NCBI GenBank assembly: GCA_030248295.1
Contig: JASANH010000239.1
Coordinates: 620,001-684,000 of the forward strand
Source: Mesodorylaimus sp. YZB2_4
Lineage: Eukaryota; Nematoda; Enoplea; Dorylaimida; Dorylaimidae
Direction: 5' to 3'
DNA length: 64,000 nt
The notes under the pieces were generated by a model. The model saw only the letters and a program-made list of their open reading frames with translations. It had not been told where the DNA came from and ran no database searches. A program made the translations under genes and the position numbers. Of the stretch, positions 35,295-46,400 are shown in pieces; within the stretch, counting starts at the first letter, position 1; each line of letters starts with the position of its first letter.

Positions 35295-36505
35295 ATGGCG
35301 ACTCGAAAATCTCCTTTGACTATTGGACAACGGTCATTGGTGGTCGATCTCACGAGCCAAGATCAATCGTATGGACAAATCGCCAAGGCCACGGGCCTCA
35401 AGCGCTCCACCATCTTCTCGATCATCAATCAATCGAAAATCTCCAAGACAGTAGAAGATTTGCCTGGTCGTGGTCGAAAACGCAAGACGACACACAGAAT
35501 CGATCGCGAAATAGTGAGCAAAGTCACGGCGAATTGGCGGTCCAAGTGGCCAGGGAACTCGAACAATCCAAGAATATCAAGATTTCGCCCAAAACTATTT
35601 GCTGACGTCGGCATGAGGCTGATCTCCGATCACGCACTGCCCGCAAAAAACCATTCCTTTCTGCCCGACACATGAAAGCTCGTCTGCGTTTCGCCCCGGA
35701 ACACAGGAACAAGCCCTTGGAATATTGGAGGAAGATCTTGCGGTCAGACGAGTCGAAATTTAATCTTGTATTATCGGATGGTCCAGCCAAAGTGTGGCGG
35801 TAGGCAGGTGAAGCGTACAAGGTAAGCTGTACCCGTGGGACAGTCATATTCAGTGGCGGCCATGTCATGGTTTCGGGGTGCATAACCTACAATGGCAATG
35901 GCTGATTGGAGTTCATCGATGATCGAATCAATGTCGAGCACTATTGTCGCATTTTGGACAACAATTTGTTCCAATCCGCTGATCAATTGCACATGCCATG
36001 CCCAGAGCATCATGAGGCCATTGATTTCTGTTCGAATCTGATCCCATTTGTCTTCGTTTGATTTGGTTAATCGATCGTTCCCTTTTAGGCTGTCTGGCTG
36101 ATCGAAATGTTCATCTTTTTGCAGCCATTGACCTGGATATCGATCTGGTACAGTAAAGTATAGCATAGCATAGCATAGCATAGCATGCCAGCCGATTTCA
36201 TCTTCTAGCAGGACAATGACCCTGAGCATACAGCGCGCAGAACTAACGATTGGTTTGACGAATTTGGTGTCCGCTTCCTGGAATGGCCAGCACAGAGTCC
36301 AGACCTTAATCCCATCAAGCATTTGTGGTATCTACTCGAAATAGAATTGGGCGATCGTCGATTCAAGACCAAAGATAAGTTAAAAGCTGCCCTGACCCAA
36401 GCCTGGCAACGATTAGGCTTCCGAAAAATTCGCAATCTGGTCGATTCAATGCCGCGGCGGCTGGAGGCAGTCATCAAAGCGAAAGGAGGTCCAACAAAGT
36501 ACTGA
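35295..36505 (+). pseudogene. Tc1/mariner transposase, inactivated
   Basis: It starts MATRKSPLTIGQRSLVVDLT with a helix-turn-helix region (YGQIAKATGLKRSTIFSIIN) and a GRGRKRKTTHRID stretch that matches the GRPR-like hook. The frame shifts near 35515. In the new frame there are stops after SPKTIC (TGA), after AKVWR (TAG) and after YNGNG (TGA). The catalytic core is split: SDESKFNL gives the first Asp. About 230 bases of foreign sequence, ending in a TAGCA microsatellite (36156-36184), interrupt it before QDNDPEHTA and SPDLNPIKHLWYLLE (second Asp and Glu). The tail ends at TGA 36503-36505. No functional protein can be made from this copy. Confidence 0.9.
36156..36184 (+). repeat. (TAGCA)n microsatellite
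   Basis: About five tandem copies of ATAGC lie within the insertion that splits the transposase. Confidence 0.9.
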
Positions 36506-36837
36506 TCAATCGTTTGTGATCGATTTTGTGCATAAAAGTTTCCATGTGCGAATATTTTTGTCCCTTTACTTTTGGGGGTGATGCTCAGAAAAACGATTGG
36601 CAAACCGCCTTGTTTGGCTTTGATCGAAAACGAACTAATGTTACTCACTAACTTTTTTACTCAGCTATCTTACGAACTATCTTACTAAGCGAAAAAAACT
36701 GCGTAAAACAAGCCACTAATCAGTTTCTAAACATGAACAGTAAATTAGCTAAAGCATCTCAAATGCTGCAGACCCTCATTTTTCTTATTTGTCCGATTAT
36801 TTTTGTCTTCCTAATGTATATAACGCTGATTCCAGGA

Positions 36838-37010
36838 ATGCACCGGCCTCGTGGCCTGGTGGGTTAGGCGTCTGCCTCTCACACCAGGTGCGCAGTTACA
36901 GGCGAGTGTTCGACTCGCGGGCCGGTAAATCATTTCGTGTGAAATGTGTCCCTTCACCCTCGAGTGCGCATAAGCGTTTGGTTATGTGGTAAAACATTAA
37001 CCTAAACATA
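36838..37010 (+). repeat. tRNA-derived SINE, plus orientation
   Basis: It has GGCCTGGTGGGTTAGGCGTC (A box), CGAGTGTTCGACTCGCGG (B box), TGTGTCCCTTCACCCTCGAG, TGCGCATAAGCGTTTGG and TATGTGGTAAAACATTAACC. It is the inverted partner of the copy at 34003-34197 and lies just beyond the right end of the Tc1 element. Confidence 0.85.
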
Positions 37011-37086
37011 ATATGCATCAGAACCAATGATAAGACAAACGTCAACTGTTCCTAAGTTTCTAAATCAATTCAGGGCATACGGGATG

Positions 37087-37275
37087 CTATCCCATATTGC
37101 CAGCTGCCCGGAGAATCACTTTAGGCTCAAAGAAAGTGACAATTCGTGATCTTTGTGATTCCCGTGCAGTCTCTAGATCGATCACCACTTTCAGATTCTT
37201 CTTACGGCGATCGCAGTCCTTGGAAATGGATCCACATTCTCGGTCAAACATATCCCACGTACAAGTATGTCTCAT
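37087..37275 (-). other. Unassigned coding-like frame
   Basis: The minus strand gives a 62-residue frame (TWDMFDRECGSISKDCDRRK, then NLKVVIDLETARESQRSRIV and TFFEPKVILRAAGNMG). The composition looks coding, but I recognise no family and see no firm splice sites around it. It may be a remnant of a mobile element or a lone exon. Confidence 0.25.
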
Positions 37276-37497
37276 ATCCCAAACAGGACAGAGGGGACAC
37301 CCTTTCTTGGATCATGCGCTGCGCATGTTTTAATCACCTTAAAAATAATAGATAAAAAACAAGTGGGTTATGGCTCTCATGTTTGCTGCGGTTTTGTAAA
37401 AAGTTTAAATCTGAAAAATAGCGGGAAAATTATAATGTGCCCAATATATCCCCTTTTTCAGCATCTTGTACCCGTAAGACAGAAATGGATGTTTTAG

Positions 37498-40055
37498 ATT
37501 GACTGCTCCACTTCAATGGTGCATTGAACAAGCTGGCGAGTGCAAACAAGTTTTAACCGATGTTGGTCGAACTCGTCTTTTTCTTCGTTGCGCGTTGAAA
37601 AAAGGCGTTTTGGCCTTGGCCTTGCGTTTATTAAAAGAACAAAAACAATTGTTGAGAGTAAGTCGAGCCTTTGTAATTTCGTTATTTTTCAATGAATTTC
37701 CTCTGATGTTTTTAGACTTTTTATGACGAAACTCGATCGATTTTGGGTGATGAAATATTGTTTGAACTTTTCGTCTCCATGGTAGCCCCATTGGCTCAGT
37801 GTCAATTTTCGTTGTTTATCGCTGTGAGTTTGATTTTTAATTTGGAATTTTTCTGCTGTAATTTTTTAGTTTTGACTTTTTATTCGCTGCATATTTTAGA
37901 ATGCAAGTTTTCTGGACGAGACGTGGGAATTGCCACTTTATGTTCAATACGAGTTGGTACCGACTGATCGATTGGGAATTGAAATCACGTAATTTTGCGT
38001 CCAATCGATTCTAAACCAAGAAAATTGAGAATAATATTGTAGGATTGTCAAAGGTCGTGTTGTTGTCACTGATGTGGAAATTGGATCTGTGGCCGATGAG
38101 GATGTAAGCTGTTTTAATTTTCCACTTGTGCTAATGTTGATGAGTAGGGTTTCGCAGGCTAAAATAGAACCTGGCGATATAATCGATTATTTGTTTGGTG
38201 AATCGATGCGACAAGCGAGTAGACGCAAATTCGCCTCGTTAATGCGTGATTACAGAGGGGCTCCCGTTTATATCGGGGTAGTAAAAGTAAGTCAAGTGGA
38301 CTTAATCATTTTGAGATAAGGTGTTTGTAAGTACGTATCCCATGGAAAGCGACGCGTCTGCGACTGTTTTGCGACCGCAACGAAAGCGTGTGCGCGGTTG
38401 CAGGCGCCTCAAAGATAGTCTCGGACGCGTGCGCCGCTGCCCATCAGTTTCGTGGGAGTCATTTTTCCGTGTGGCGGGTGGGAAGTTGTGGGGCTGCGGT
38501 AGCCGTGCAGGAGTTAAATGAACCCCACCCGCGTTCAAAAATCAACGCTTCGATATTGTCGCTTATATATTCTTGCAAGTAGACAATTTTGGAAAGAATA
38601 TGCATCCATAGTGCAAGTACACGCCGGAATACACTTGTGGAAATATCGTAGGGGTCTCTCCCATAGCGTTCGTTCGGGATCATTATTTTCGGGATCGGTA
38701 TCGGGATCGGGACTCGCGCAATCCCGACCGGGATCGGGATTTTGTAGAGAGAGCGCTTTTAATTGGCTATAGATGACCTACAACCCACCCTGAGTAGCCA
38801 GCAAATTAAAAGCCACAGATTCCCTTTCCTTGGATAATTTTTAGTGCAGTATTTATCATTGCATTCAAAATCAGGCAAGCGAAGAATCAGTTACAAATTA
38901 GCAAACAAATCCTCTCCTTCCCCTCTATCAATTCGATCATCCGCCAAGGTCTCTATATTTCCGCTTCTGAAATATTTTGATGGCCGTGACCATCTGCGTC
39001 AGTGTCAAGCAGAATGTCGCCAGCTTCTGCAGCAGGCCCACCATGTAATTTGGCAAATGCGGGCTGTTACTGTATCCAACTGGGCGCAAATCGTACATCA
39101 GAAAAAGCACGACTTGTGCATTTTATGGGAGTAGTTTCATCCGATCATGCCATTATCACCCCTACAGCTCGTTCCCCATACACCAGCCCCATTCCCTGTT
39201 GCAATAAAAACATTCTATCACCACAATATTCAGTCCCCAATCCCGAACACTTTGTATCGGGATCGGGATCGGGTTCGGGAGGGGCAATCCCGACGGGGAT
39301 CCCGAACGAACGCTACTCTCCCAGCATCGACCGATCCGACTCCAGGCCTGCATCCCGACCCAGCCGATCCGCTTTAGAAAATAGAAGTTAGATGAAATGA
39401 CACTGCGTCCTCACTAAGCTGCCATGGTTCCCCGCTGTCACTCTCTGTTAGACCACTCCAAAGAACACAGGAGAGCTAAGCAGCACCCAAAGCGGGATTA
39501 AATGCTGATTTGAGAGGAAAAATTGGATTTTCTCCTGATAGTTTGTCTCATTTTATCATTTCTCAGCAGATACAGCGCGAAATATTAGTTGCCTTTCCAG
39601 CCAATCCAGCGGATAGATCGGATCGGGAACTGATCCCACCTTGAATCGGTCGATGCTGGGTCTCTTCATTGTATTGGCCTATAGCCTCGTGATGGGGTAA
39701 AAATTTGAATTTTTGCTTTTGGCGGGAATAACTTACGAACGGTGCTAATTGCATCTTTTTTTTTTTTGATGAAGCTTTAGATAGCTTATTGACTTTCGGT
39801 CATTTTGGTATATTCTGGACGGTTCTAGGACCAAGGGTTAGGGCGTTTGAGAAAAAATCGCCCAAGCAGCGCGTTTAATGTTAAAATGGGGCCGAAATTT
39901 TCTTTTATCAAGGTCGGAGTCGACTCTGTTTCATTCATTTATGGCGCACTCATTTTAAAAATTCAAACTGGATTGGAGGATTTTGGAGATTTTGAGGAGC
40001 AACATTTTTTAATTTTAAATTCTAAAAAAAACTCTTCTTTATTAAGTTTTCTTCT

Positions 40056-40110
<55 letters not shown>

Positions 40111-41189
40111 ATTTTTAATTTTTTTTTTAACTCTTTTTTTTTATTTTTTTATTTTCTTTTCTCTTTCTTTTTTTTTTTTTTTAATAAAAAAAATGAAGAA
40201 ATGGCGGGAAATGTTTGGCGCGTGTTACAAGCGAATAAGTATGCGCGCGATAATTTAGGTTTCTCTTGTATTTCAGGGCTTGAATGACGGTGAATTTTAC
40301 AAGCCATCGGTCTCTCTACTGGAACAAGCTGGACTGACTTTGTCCGTGATCAAGAATAATCACATGAAACGACGTCGCGAAATGCAAGAATCGTCTTCCG
40401 AATTATCTTCCAATGCGAAACCATCGAAAATGGAGTCGTCAGCTGGGGATTCAGGCGGAGCGTCGAGTCGATCGACGCGTCGCATAGCTGGTCAACAACA
40501 GACGGCTCAGTTGGTGGATGACCAGGGGTGTTATCCAGTGTTCTTTCTCGGCGAGACTTCAGTTGGATCGACTGGAACTATTGACAAGATCGAGCGCGGT
40601 GTGTTCGAGGTTGTTCGACGTTTCGCGGCGTTGTCGGATGAAGAAGCGGAAAAGAAGAAACGTCGTGTTTTGGTAGATTTGGGTGAAACTGATGTTTTAG
40701 TGGCGTGTGCGAAGAGTAATGAAGTAAGAGTGGGATTTATGTGGTTGCAGGAAGCTGTTATGTTTTATTCTCTTTTAGCCAGTTTTTCAACATGGATATC
40801 CGGAAATTGCTTCTTGTGGTCGCCGAGTTGATTATCCTTTGAATTTCGCATATATCGCAGGGTAAGCGCAGTTTGCTAATTTGATGAGAAAACAGAATTT
40901 CTTTGTCTCGAGATGAGGGAACTGGTAGCTTGATCAGTTTAGATATGTTTTGACAGTTTTCTCTGATTTAGGGTGTAAACTTCAGTGCAATTTTTTATTA
41001 AAATACTATTTCATAATTTTGTGGTTCCATTAAGTCTGATCGGGGCATGCTTCACTTTTTAGTGAAACCACGTGCACTTTGGCCAAGGAATTTACGTGTT
41101 ACGTATTCGAAGCCAATTCTGATGAGCAGTCGCGAATGATTTTGAGAGAAATCGCGCGTGGATTTGATCGAACTCACTGGGCTGTGTGA
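37498..41189 (+). CDS. RUN domain / PDZ-like / PTB domain adaptor (5' part missing)
   Basis: Eight exons join in phase: 37498-37657, 37716-37823, 37900-37988, 38043-38103, 38158-38286, 40277-40723, 40779-40861 and 41063-41189 (stop TGA). About 400 residues are visible. The first three exons carry a RUN domain (LTDVGRTRLFLRCALKKGVL, then LLRTFYDETRSILGDEIL and FSLFIANASFLDETWELPLY). RUN domains bind small GTPases of the Rap and Rab type. A PDZ-like stretch follows (VEIGSVADEDAKIEPGDIID, then APVYIGVVK). After a basic, Ser-rich linker comes a PTB/PID-like domain: YPVFFLGETSVGSTGTIDKI, VLVACAKSNE, HGYPEIASCGRRVDYPLNFA, KEFTCYVFEANSDEQSRMIL. The function is probably that of a trafficking or signalling adaptor. 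I do not recognise the exact orthologue. The first exon begins in phase after GTTTTAG, so at least one 5' exon is missing. The 2-kb intron 38287-40276 holds two inverted-repeat elements and a 49-base poly-T. Confidence 0.8.
38655..39323. mobile_element. Element with inverted GGGATC arrays
   Basis: The left end CATAGCGTTCGTTCGGGATC and the right end GATCCCGAACGAACGCTACT are inverted. Next to each lie arrays of CGGGATCGGGATCGGG and CAATCCCGACGGGG (38690-38745 and 39255-39300). It is in the 2-kb intron of the RUN/PTB gene and abuts the next element. Confidence 0.7.
39321..39659. mobile_element. CATCGACCGA-type inverted-repeat element, copy 2
   Basis: The left end CCAGCATCGACCGATCCG and the right end AATCGGTCGATGCTGG are inverted. 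The interior carries CCCGCTGTCACTCTCTG and AAAGCGGGATTAAATGCTG, shared with copy 1 at 31068. Confidence 0.75.
40055..40108 (+). repeat. Long poly-T tract
   Basis: About 49 consecutive T, followed by further T-rich sequence to 40182. It lies upstream of the exon starting at 40277 and contributes to a long pyrimidine region there. Confidence 0.95.
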
Positions 41190-43403
41190 TTAAAAGCATT
41201 TATTCGTAGAAAATTCTATTCATTTTTGTGTTGTTTTCATTGCTCGATGCATGTCTAGTCTGTTTTGACAAGGCTTTAGTTAGCTTTGTGCCTTTGGTGG
41301 TTGTGCTGGCGCTAGCATTCTGTATGTGCAATGGTTCAAGGAGGTGCATTTGCTTGCTTGGGTTTGGGACGTTGCGAGGCTATTTCTTGGAATGTGTGGG
41401 TTACAGGGTGAAATATGGAGTAAAGACTGGTTTGGTTGGATGAACAATGTAGTTGGGTCTGAGGAAGGATGCCAGTGCCATTGCTGGCCATTCGAAGTGT
41501 ACGTTTGCAGAGCCTGAGGTATTTGAGGGTTCCAATGGTAGGCCCTCACCTGTTGGTGAATTCATGGAAAAGTATCTTGTAAAGAAATTGAGGCCTCGTC
41601 CTCAGTAGATGAAAAGGAAGGCCTATATTCATGTGTTTCCTCAGAACCAAAATGGTGCATTCAGAGAGAAATGGATTTTGTTACAAAAATTTGAAATTAA
41701 GAGGCGAGAAAATTGTCCCCAATCTCTTCTTCATTACCTGGATCTTCCCCCTACATACATGACCTGTCTCTAACAGTAGTGCACCACCGGCGGGAAAGTG
41801 TTTTGTGAGCAGGTTGCAGAGCATTTGTAACGACGTTCCTAGCTCCTATGCGTCCCAGATGGAGACCCAATCTAGGTGGCACCTAAGCGCACTTACAGAA
41901 GAACATCCTCTTTCTTCTCGTGTAGAAGACCCCAAGTGCTCTTGTCGCTTATACAATTTACTAGTGAATAACCCGCTCTGTAGCAGACAATATTGATGCG
42001 TTGGACAACAACTGCGCTAGATTCAAATCTCAGCGACAACACAGCTCAGCTACACATTTCTAGTGTCTGAATCTGGACTCAACTGGGGCCTGTGTCAAAC
42101 TGCGCTATTCAGGGGGTGGGCCCTCAGTTTCGTGTTAGTGTCTCTCGATGATGTTGTGACTTGCGAGTCGCCCAACTGTAAAGTTAGTGGTCGAATGCAC
42201 AGTGACCACAGAAAGCGCAGAAGTAAAAAAAAAAGATGAAGAAACAGCGAACCTGAACCTACTGCTTATGCCTCACGAGGTGTGGTCTATGCAGCAGGGT
42301 CCTGTCGAGGAAAGACGTTTTCATACGCAATGGAACATCGTGTTTTCAGTAGTCTTGCTCCAAGTGAAAAGACCTCTGCTATTGCTGGTTTGAAAGAGGG
42401 CTGATAAGGTGCTGAAAACATTGTTGACTGCTGTCTGTCTACAGTAGATTGCTGTTATTTTTAACGCAGTGCTGCAGTGCCAGTGCGCTAATACCAAGTC
42501 GTGCTATTCTGCCACTGCGCTTCTCCACCAATTTTCTGTGCTGCTGTGCTTTTGTGTTCTGTGAGAGAAGGCGAACTAAAAATTTTCAAGAGCAGGGGTG
42601 AATGAATTGCGGAGTTTTATGGTTCTACACTTTACAGAGCTGTTTGCCGATGCCTACCTTAAATGGTTGTGATGGTTTCAATTGACCAATAATGTGCCAG
42701 GACTCGATCGAACCTGCACCCTCTTCGACGTGACTCCGAGACACTGATTAAAAGCCGCAGCAAGTGGGCAGTGGGCGATTTATAGAGCGCACATGCAAGT
42801 TTCAATGAAGACAGCTTTTAATTGCGAAACGGACATGCTATCTCATTGACTGGCGTATGGTAACTGGACACGCAGCTGAGTATACACGTGTGCTAGGGTT
42901 ACAGTGGACAGCTATTACGAGAAGAGAAACGACGGATGAGGCAGCTCGGTAACCAAGCACAGAGTATAATGAGATTGTCCCCCGCCCTACCTTTCCCATC
43001 TGATTAGAGCATGGAGAACGGAAATCACGTTGACGACCAGGATGGCTCATGACGACCATGGCCGTGACTCGTCTAGCCGTGCCTTCGACACCCTGTTCCA
43101 ATCCTCTGGTGAATACGATACCTAAACAACGAACATATTAAAACCAGTGGACCGTGTTTGATCTCGCCAGGATCACATCAGCTCATCGCACTGTTCTGTC
43201 GGACATGGCCCTCGATTGGGTGGCGGGAATTGTAGGAAACAAATTATTCTCATCTTGGAGGCAGTAGTGACTGGCTTGATTATTCTATTGGCAGGTAAGA
43301 ATGATTTCGACCCACTTTCTTCACCTACTTCTTGGCCAGAAAAGGGGGTGTGGTGACACGCTACCTAGCGACGCAGACAATTAGTTACGTTCTTCCTAGG
43401 GCC
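41190..43403. other. Intergenic stretch between the RUN/PTB gene and the anoctamin gene
   Basis: I see no supported gene in these 2.2 kb. Frames at 41228-41549 and 42838-43101 have no domain or splice support. A B-box-like AGATTCAAATCTCAGC lies near 42020 without a matching A box. The anoctamin promoter may lie in the last part. Confidence 0.4.
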
Positions 43404-46400
43404 ATGGCTAATCCAATAAGTGCCCAGCACCGAACTCTGCTCGTCGGCAGCGCGGTCGAACAGCCATTGTCGTCACAATCTCGCCAATATCAAGCCAATA
43501 CTTCCAACTCGCTAGCACCATCACCACACGCCCGACCCACCACCAATGAAAGGAATGGAAAGAGTGGAGGTGCCGAAGCGAATGTGGCAGCAGCGGCTGC
43601 ACTTTTATGGCGTCGTAACGGGTCAGAATTGGATCTAGAAGGGAAGCTAAGTCAAGAAGTCGAAGTTGGTTATAAGTGGTTGCCACCAGCCCCCTTGCGA
43701 AAGGTGAGTGAATGGCACCAGCAGCCGATGCCTTACCCATCGAGTGCCTTGTTCTGGTTGAAAAGGCCTTAAAAGAACCCAGGAGCAACTTAAATCGCTT
43801 CGCAGGCAGTTTATTTTGGGAACAAAACGTTTGCGATACTGTGCAGGACCAGCTTAGGCCCCGACTGATGACGTGCCTAGTGCGTGTTTCGCGCCACCTA
43901 CGACAAGACAAGACATTTTAGGCATCCATTGTTCTTGTGCGCTAATCGTTGGCCTCCCACTCAATGACGCCATTGTGTTCTTTTGTTTTCTTCTCTGTCT
44001 GTCCTTAAAGCACTTAGCTAACTTCAGGCCTGTCCCTATTTCGGGTCATCATTGCTTGGATGTCGATGTCCTGAAAAGGCCTGTACTTCGGAATTCTCAC
44101 CTGGTGGATAGAAATCCAGGTCGAGTTTAACCTGGAGCCAGAATAATCATCACGGCACTAATTAATGTAGCTGGAGCTATTAGCCTAATTGAGATTTCCT
44201 GCGGGATGAGAATACCAACTAGGTCTATGACCAAATTAGAGGCGTGGCGGAAGTGAGTTTTTTAGTCCCGCTCCCGCTTGTAACCGCCGAAGAGGAGCGT
44301 GCTTTCGCCCACTCCCGAACCCCCTTCCGCTAACTAAAATCACTCCCGCTTCCTGGCCGCAGTCTTTTCTGCGAGGAACCCGTCTTGTCCCGCCTGCAAA
44401 TAAGAAAAACTACAGTATGCCTATTTCCACCTATTGCTGCCCGTCCATCATAAAAGCTTTTTTAAAGCTGCCGCTTTTCTCGAAATTCTGTTGTAAAATA
44501 CGATATCCACTGGTCAGTATGCTGGACTAGTGTTCTGGAGATGTGGGTCCGATTCCCAAAGGGGGCTCATCTTGTCTATTCTAGTTCTGTTACTTGATTC
44601 CAATTTAAGGCAGATTGTTTCCAAAATTGTCGATTTGGACAGCAGGCAAATAAGCCGTAAAATCTGGCTTTGCTTCTCAAACGCGGATAAGGCTCACTTT
44701 TTGAGATGGACCCGCTTAACTCTCGCATCCCGTAGCTTGAAAGTTCCCGCTCCCGCCCGACATTTTCGGAGCCTCTTCTTCCCACCATCCACACAAGAAA
44801 AATACCTCCCATCCTGAAAAAATTCCCGCGGGACCCACGGACGTCGCGCAAATAAGCGGAGTGCCCCCTCCCCAAATGAGCGGAGTGACCTCCTCAAATG
44901 AGCGGAGTGCCCCCTCCCCAAATGAGCGGAGTGACCTCCTCAAATAAGCGGAGTAATCTCCCCAAATGAGCGGAGTGACCTCCTTAATTGAGCGGAGTGA
45001 CCTCCTTTAATGAGCGGAGTGCCCCCTTCCCGAATGAGCGGAGTGAACTCCTTAAATGAGCGGAGTGCCCCCTCCCCAAATGAGCGGAGTGACCTCATAA
45101 AATGAGCGGCGTAATCTCCCCAAATAAGCGGAGTAATCTCCATAAATGAGCGGAGTGACCTCCTTAATTGAGCGGAGTGACCTCCTCAAATGAACGGAGT
45201 GCCCCCTCCCCAAATGAGCGGAGTGACCTCCTCAAATGAGCGGAGTGACCTCCTCAAATGAGCGGAGTGCCCCCTCCCCAAATAAGCGGAGTAATCTCCC
45301 CAAATGAGCGAAGTGACCTCCTCAAATGAGCGGAGTGCCCCCTCCATAAATAAGCGGAGTGACCTCCTCAAATAAGCGGAGTGCCCCCTCCCCAAATGAG
45401 CGGAGTGACCTCCCTAAATGAGGGGAGTGCTTCTCCCCAAATGAGCAGAGTGACCTCCTCAAATGAGCGGGGTGACCATTCCAAACGAGCGGAGTGATCC
45501 CCGAAAATGAGCGAATCGACCTCCTGCACTCCCGCGAATGCCGGAGTGGCGCAGCGCACGCCCCTACACGACATTCGTAAAAAGTAAAAAGCTGTAAGCC
45601 CTGTAACCATTTTTTACCCAGAGTGCAAGGATGTGACCTCCCCACTTATCTGTGTTCCGTCCATTCCACGCGACAAATCTGTTTCCTGCTGCTTTGGACA
45701 AAAAATTTCACACTCTTGTTGCAGTGTGTAAAATATAGTTTCAGATGACAGAATTTTCAGGCCCCCAGCTCTTGTCACCAATCGCAACATTTTCAACACC
45801 CAACCCCGACACCAACCAAAGCCGTCAACGGAACTTCGAAACCCGCAGTTGGTGGGAAAATGCAACTTAGCGCCGTGAAACCGCGCATAATCGAAGTACA
45901 CCACAGATCGGCCGATGGCGACGATCCGAACGGGTCATTGGCCGATTTCCGATATGATAAAAATAATAGCATTTTCTTCAACGACGGAAAACGTCGTATC
46001 GATTTCGTGCTGGTTTATGAGCAAGGCGTTCGATCGAAACCTGTCGATGCGTCGCGAGTTGGTCGATCATTCGTGGAAAAAGAAAAGTTACGTCAATTTT
46101 TTCAAGAAAATCTTCACAAAGATGGTTTAGAATTGGAAGAATCCGTGCACAAGGAAGATAATAGCGCTCAGATTACAGTATTCGTTAAAGTGCACGGCGC
46201 ATGGGCGGCGTTGTGTCGACAAGCTGAAACGCTCAAAATCAAGACCCCTTTACGTTTACGAGATACATTCGCTGAAGAAATGGAAGAAAGCAATCCGTCG
46301 TTTCTGTGTAAAATTGCTCGTAAAATCATATCTTTGCTCAAAAAATGTCCAGCTGGGTCGGAGCAAAGTGGCAGCGATGTCAGTGGGGGATCACAATTGG

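Larger units (their letters stand above)
34930..36816 (+). mobile_element. Tc1-type transposon with IR/DR ends
   Basis: TA dinucleotides flank CAGTGGAGGCC... on the left and ...TTCCTAATG on the right. Each end has two copies of a direct repeat. On the left these are CCAAAAATAATCGGACAC (34940) and GACAAAAATAATCGCACA (35148). On the right are the inverted forms TGTGCGAATATTTTTGTC (36544) and TGTCCGATTATTTTTGTC (36790). Two spaced repeats per end is the IR/DR layout of Sleeping Beauty and Minos. The transposase inside is broken (35295-36505). Confidence 0.85.

Noticed and set aside
39847..40110. Frame ending in a long poly-Phe run
   Set aside because: The poly-Phe is the poly-T tract in an intron; no splice or domain support.
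44940..45645. Several minus-strand frames rich in SLRSFGEGALRSFEE
   Set aside because: They come entirely from the minisatellite unit, whose lengths keep frames open; they lie inside a gene intron and have no start context or domain.
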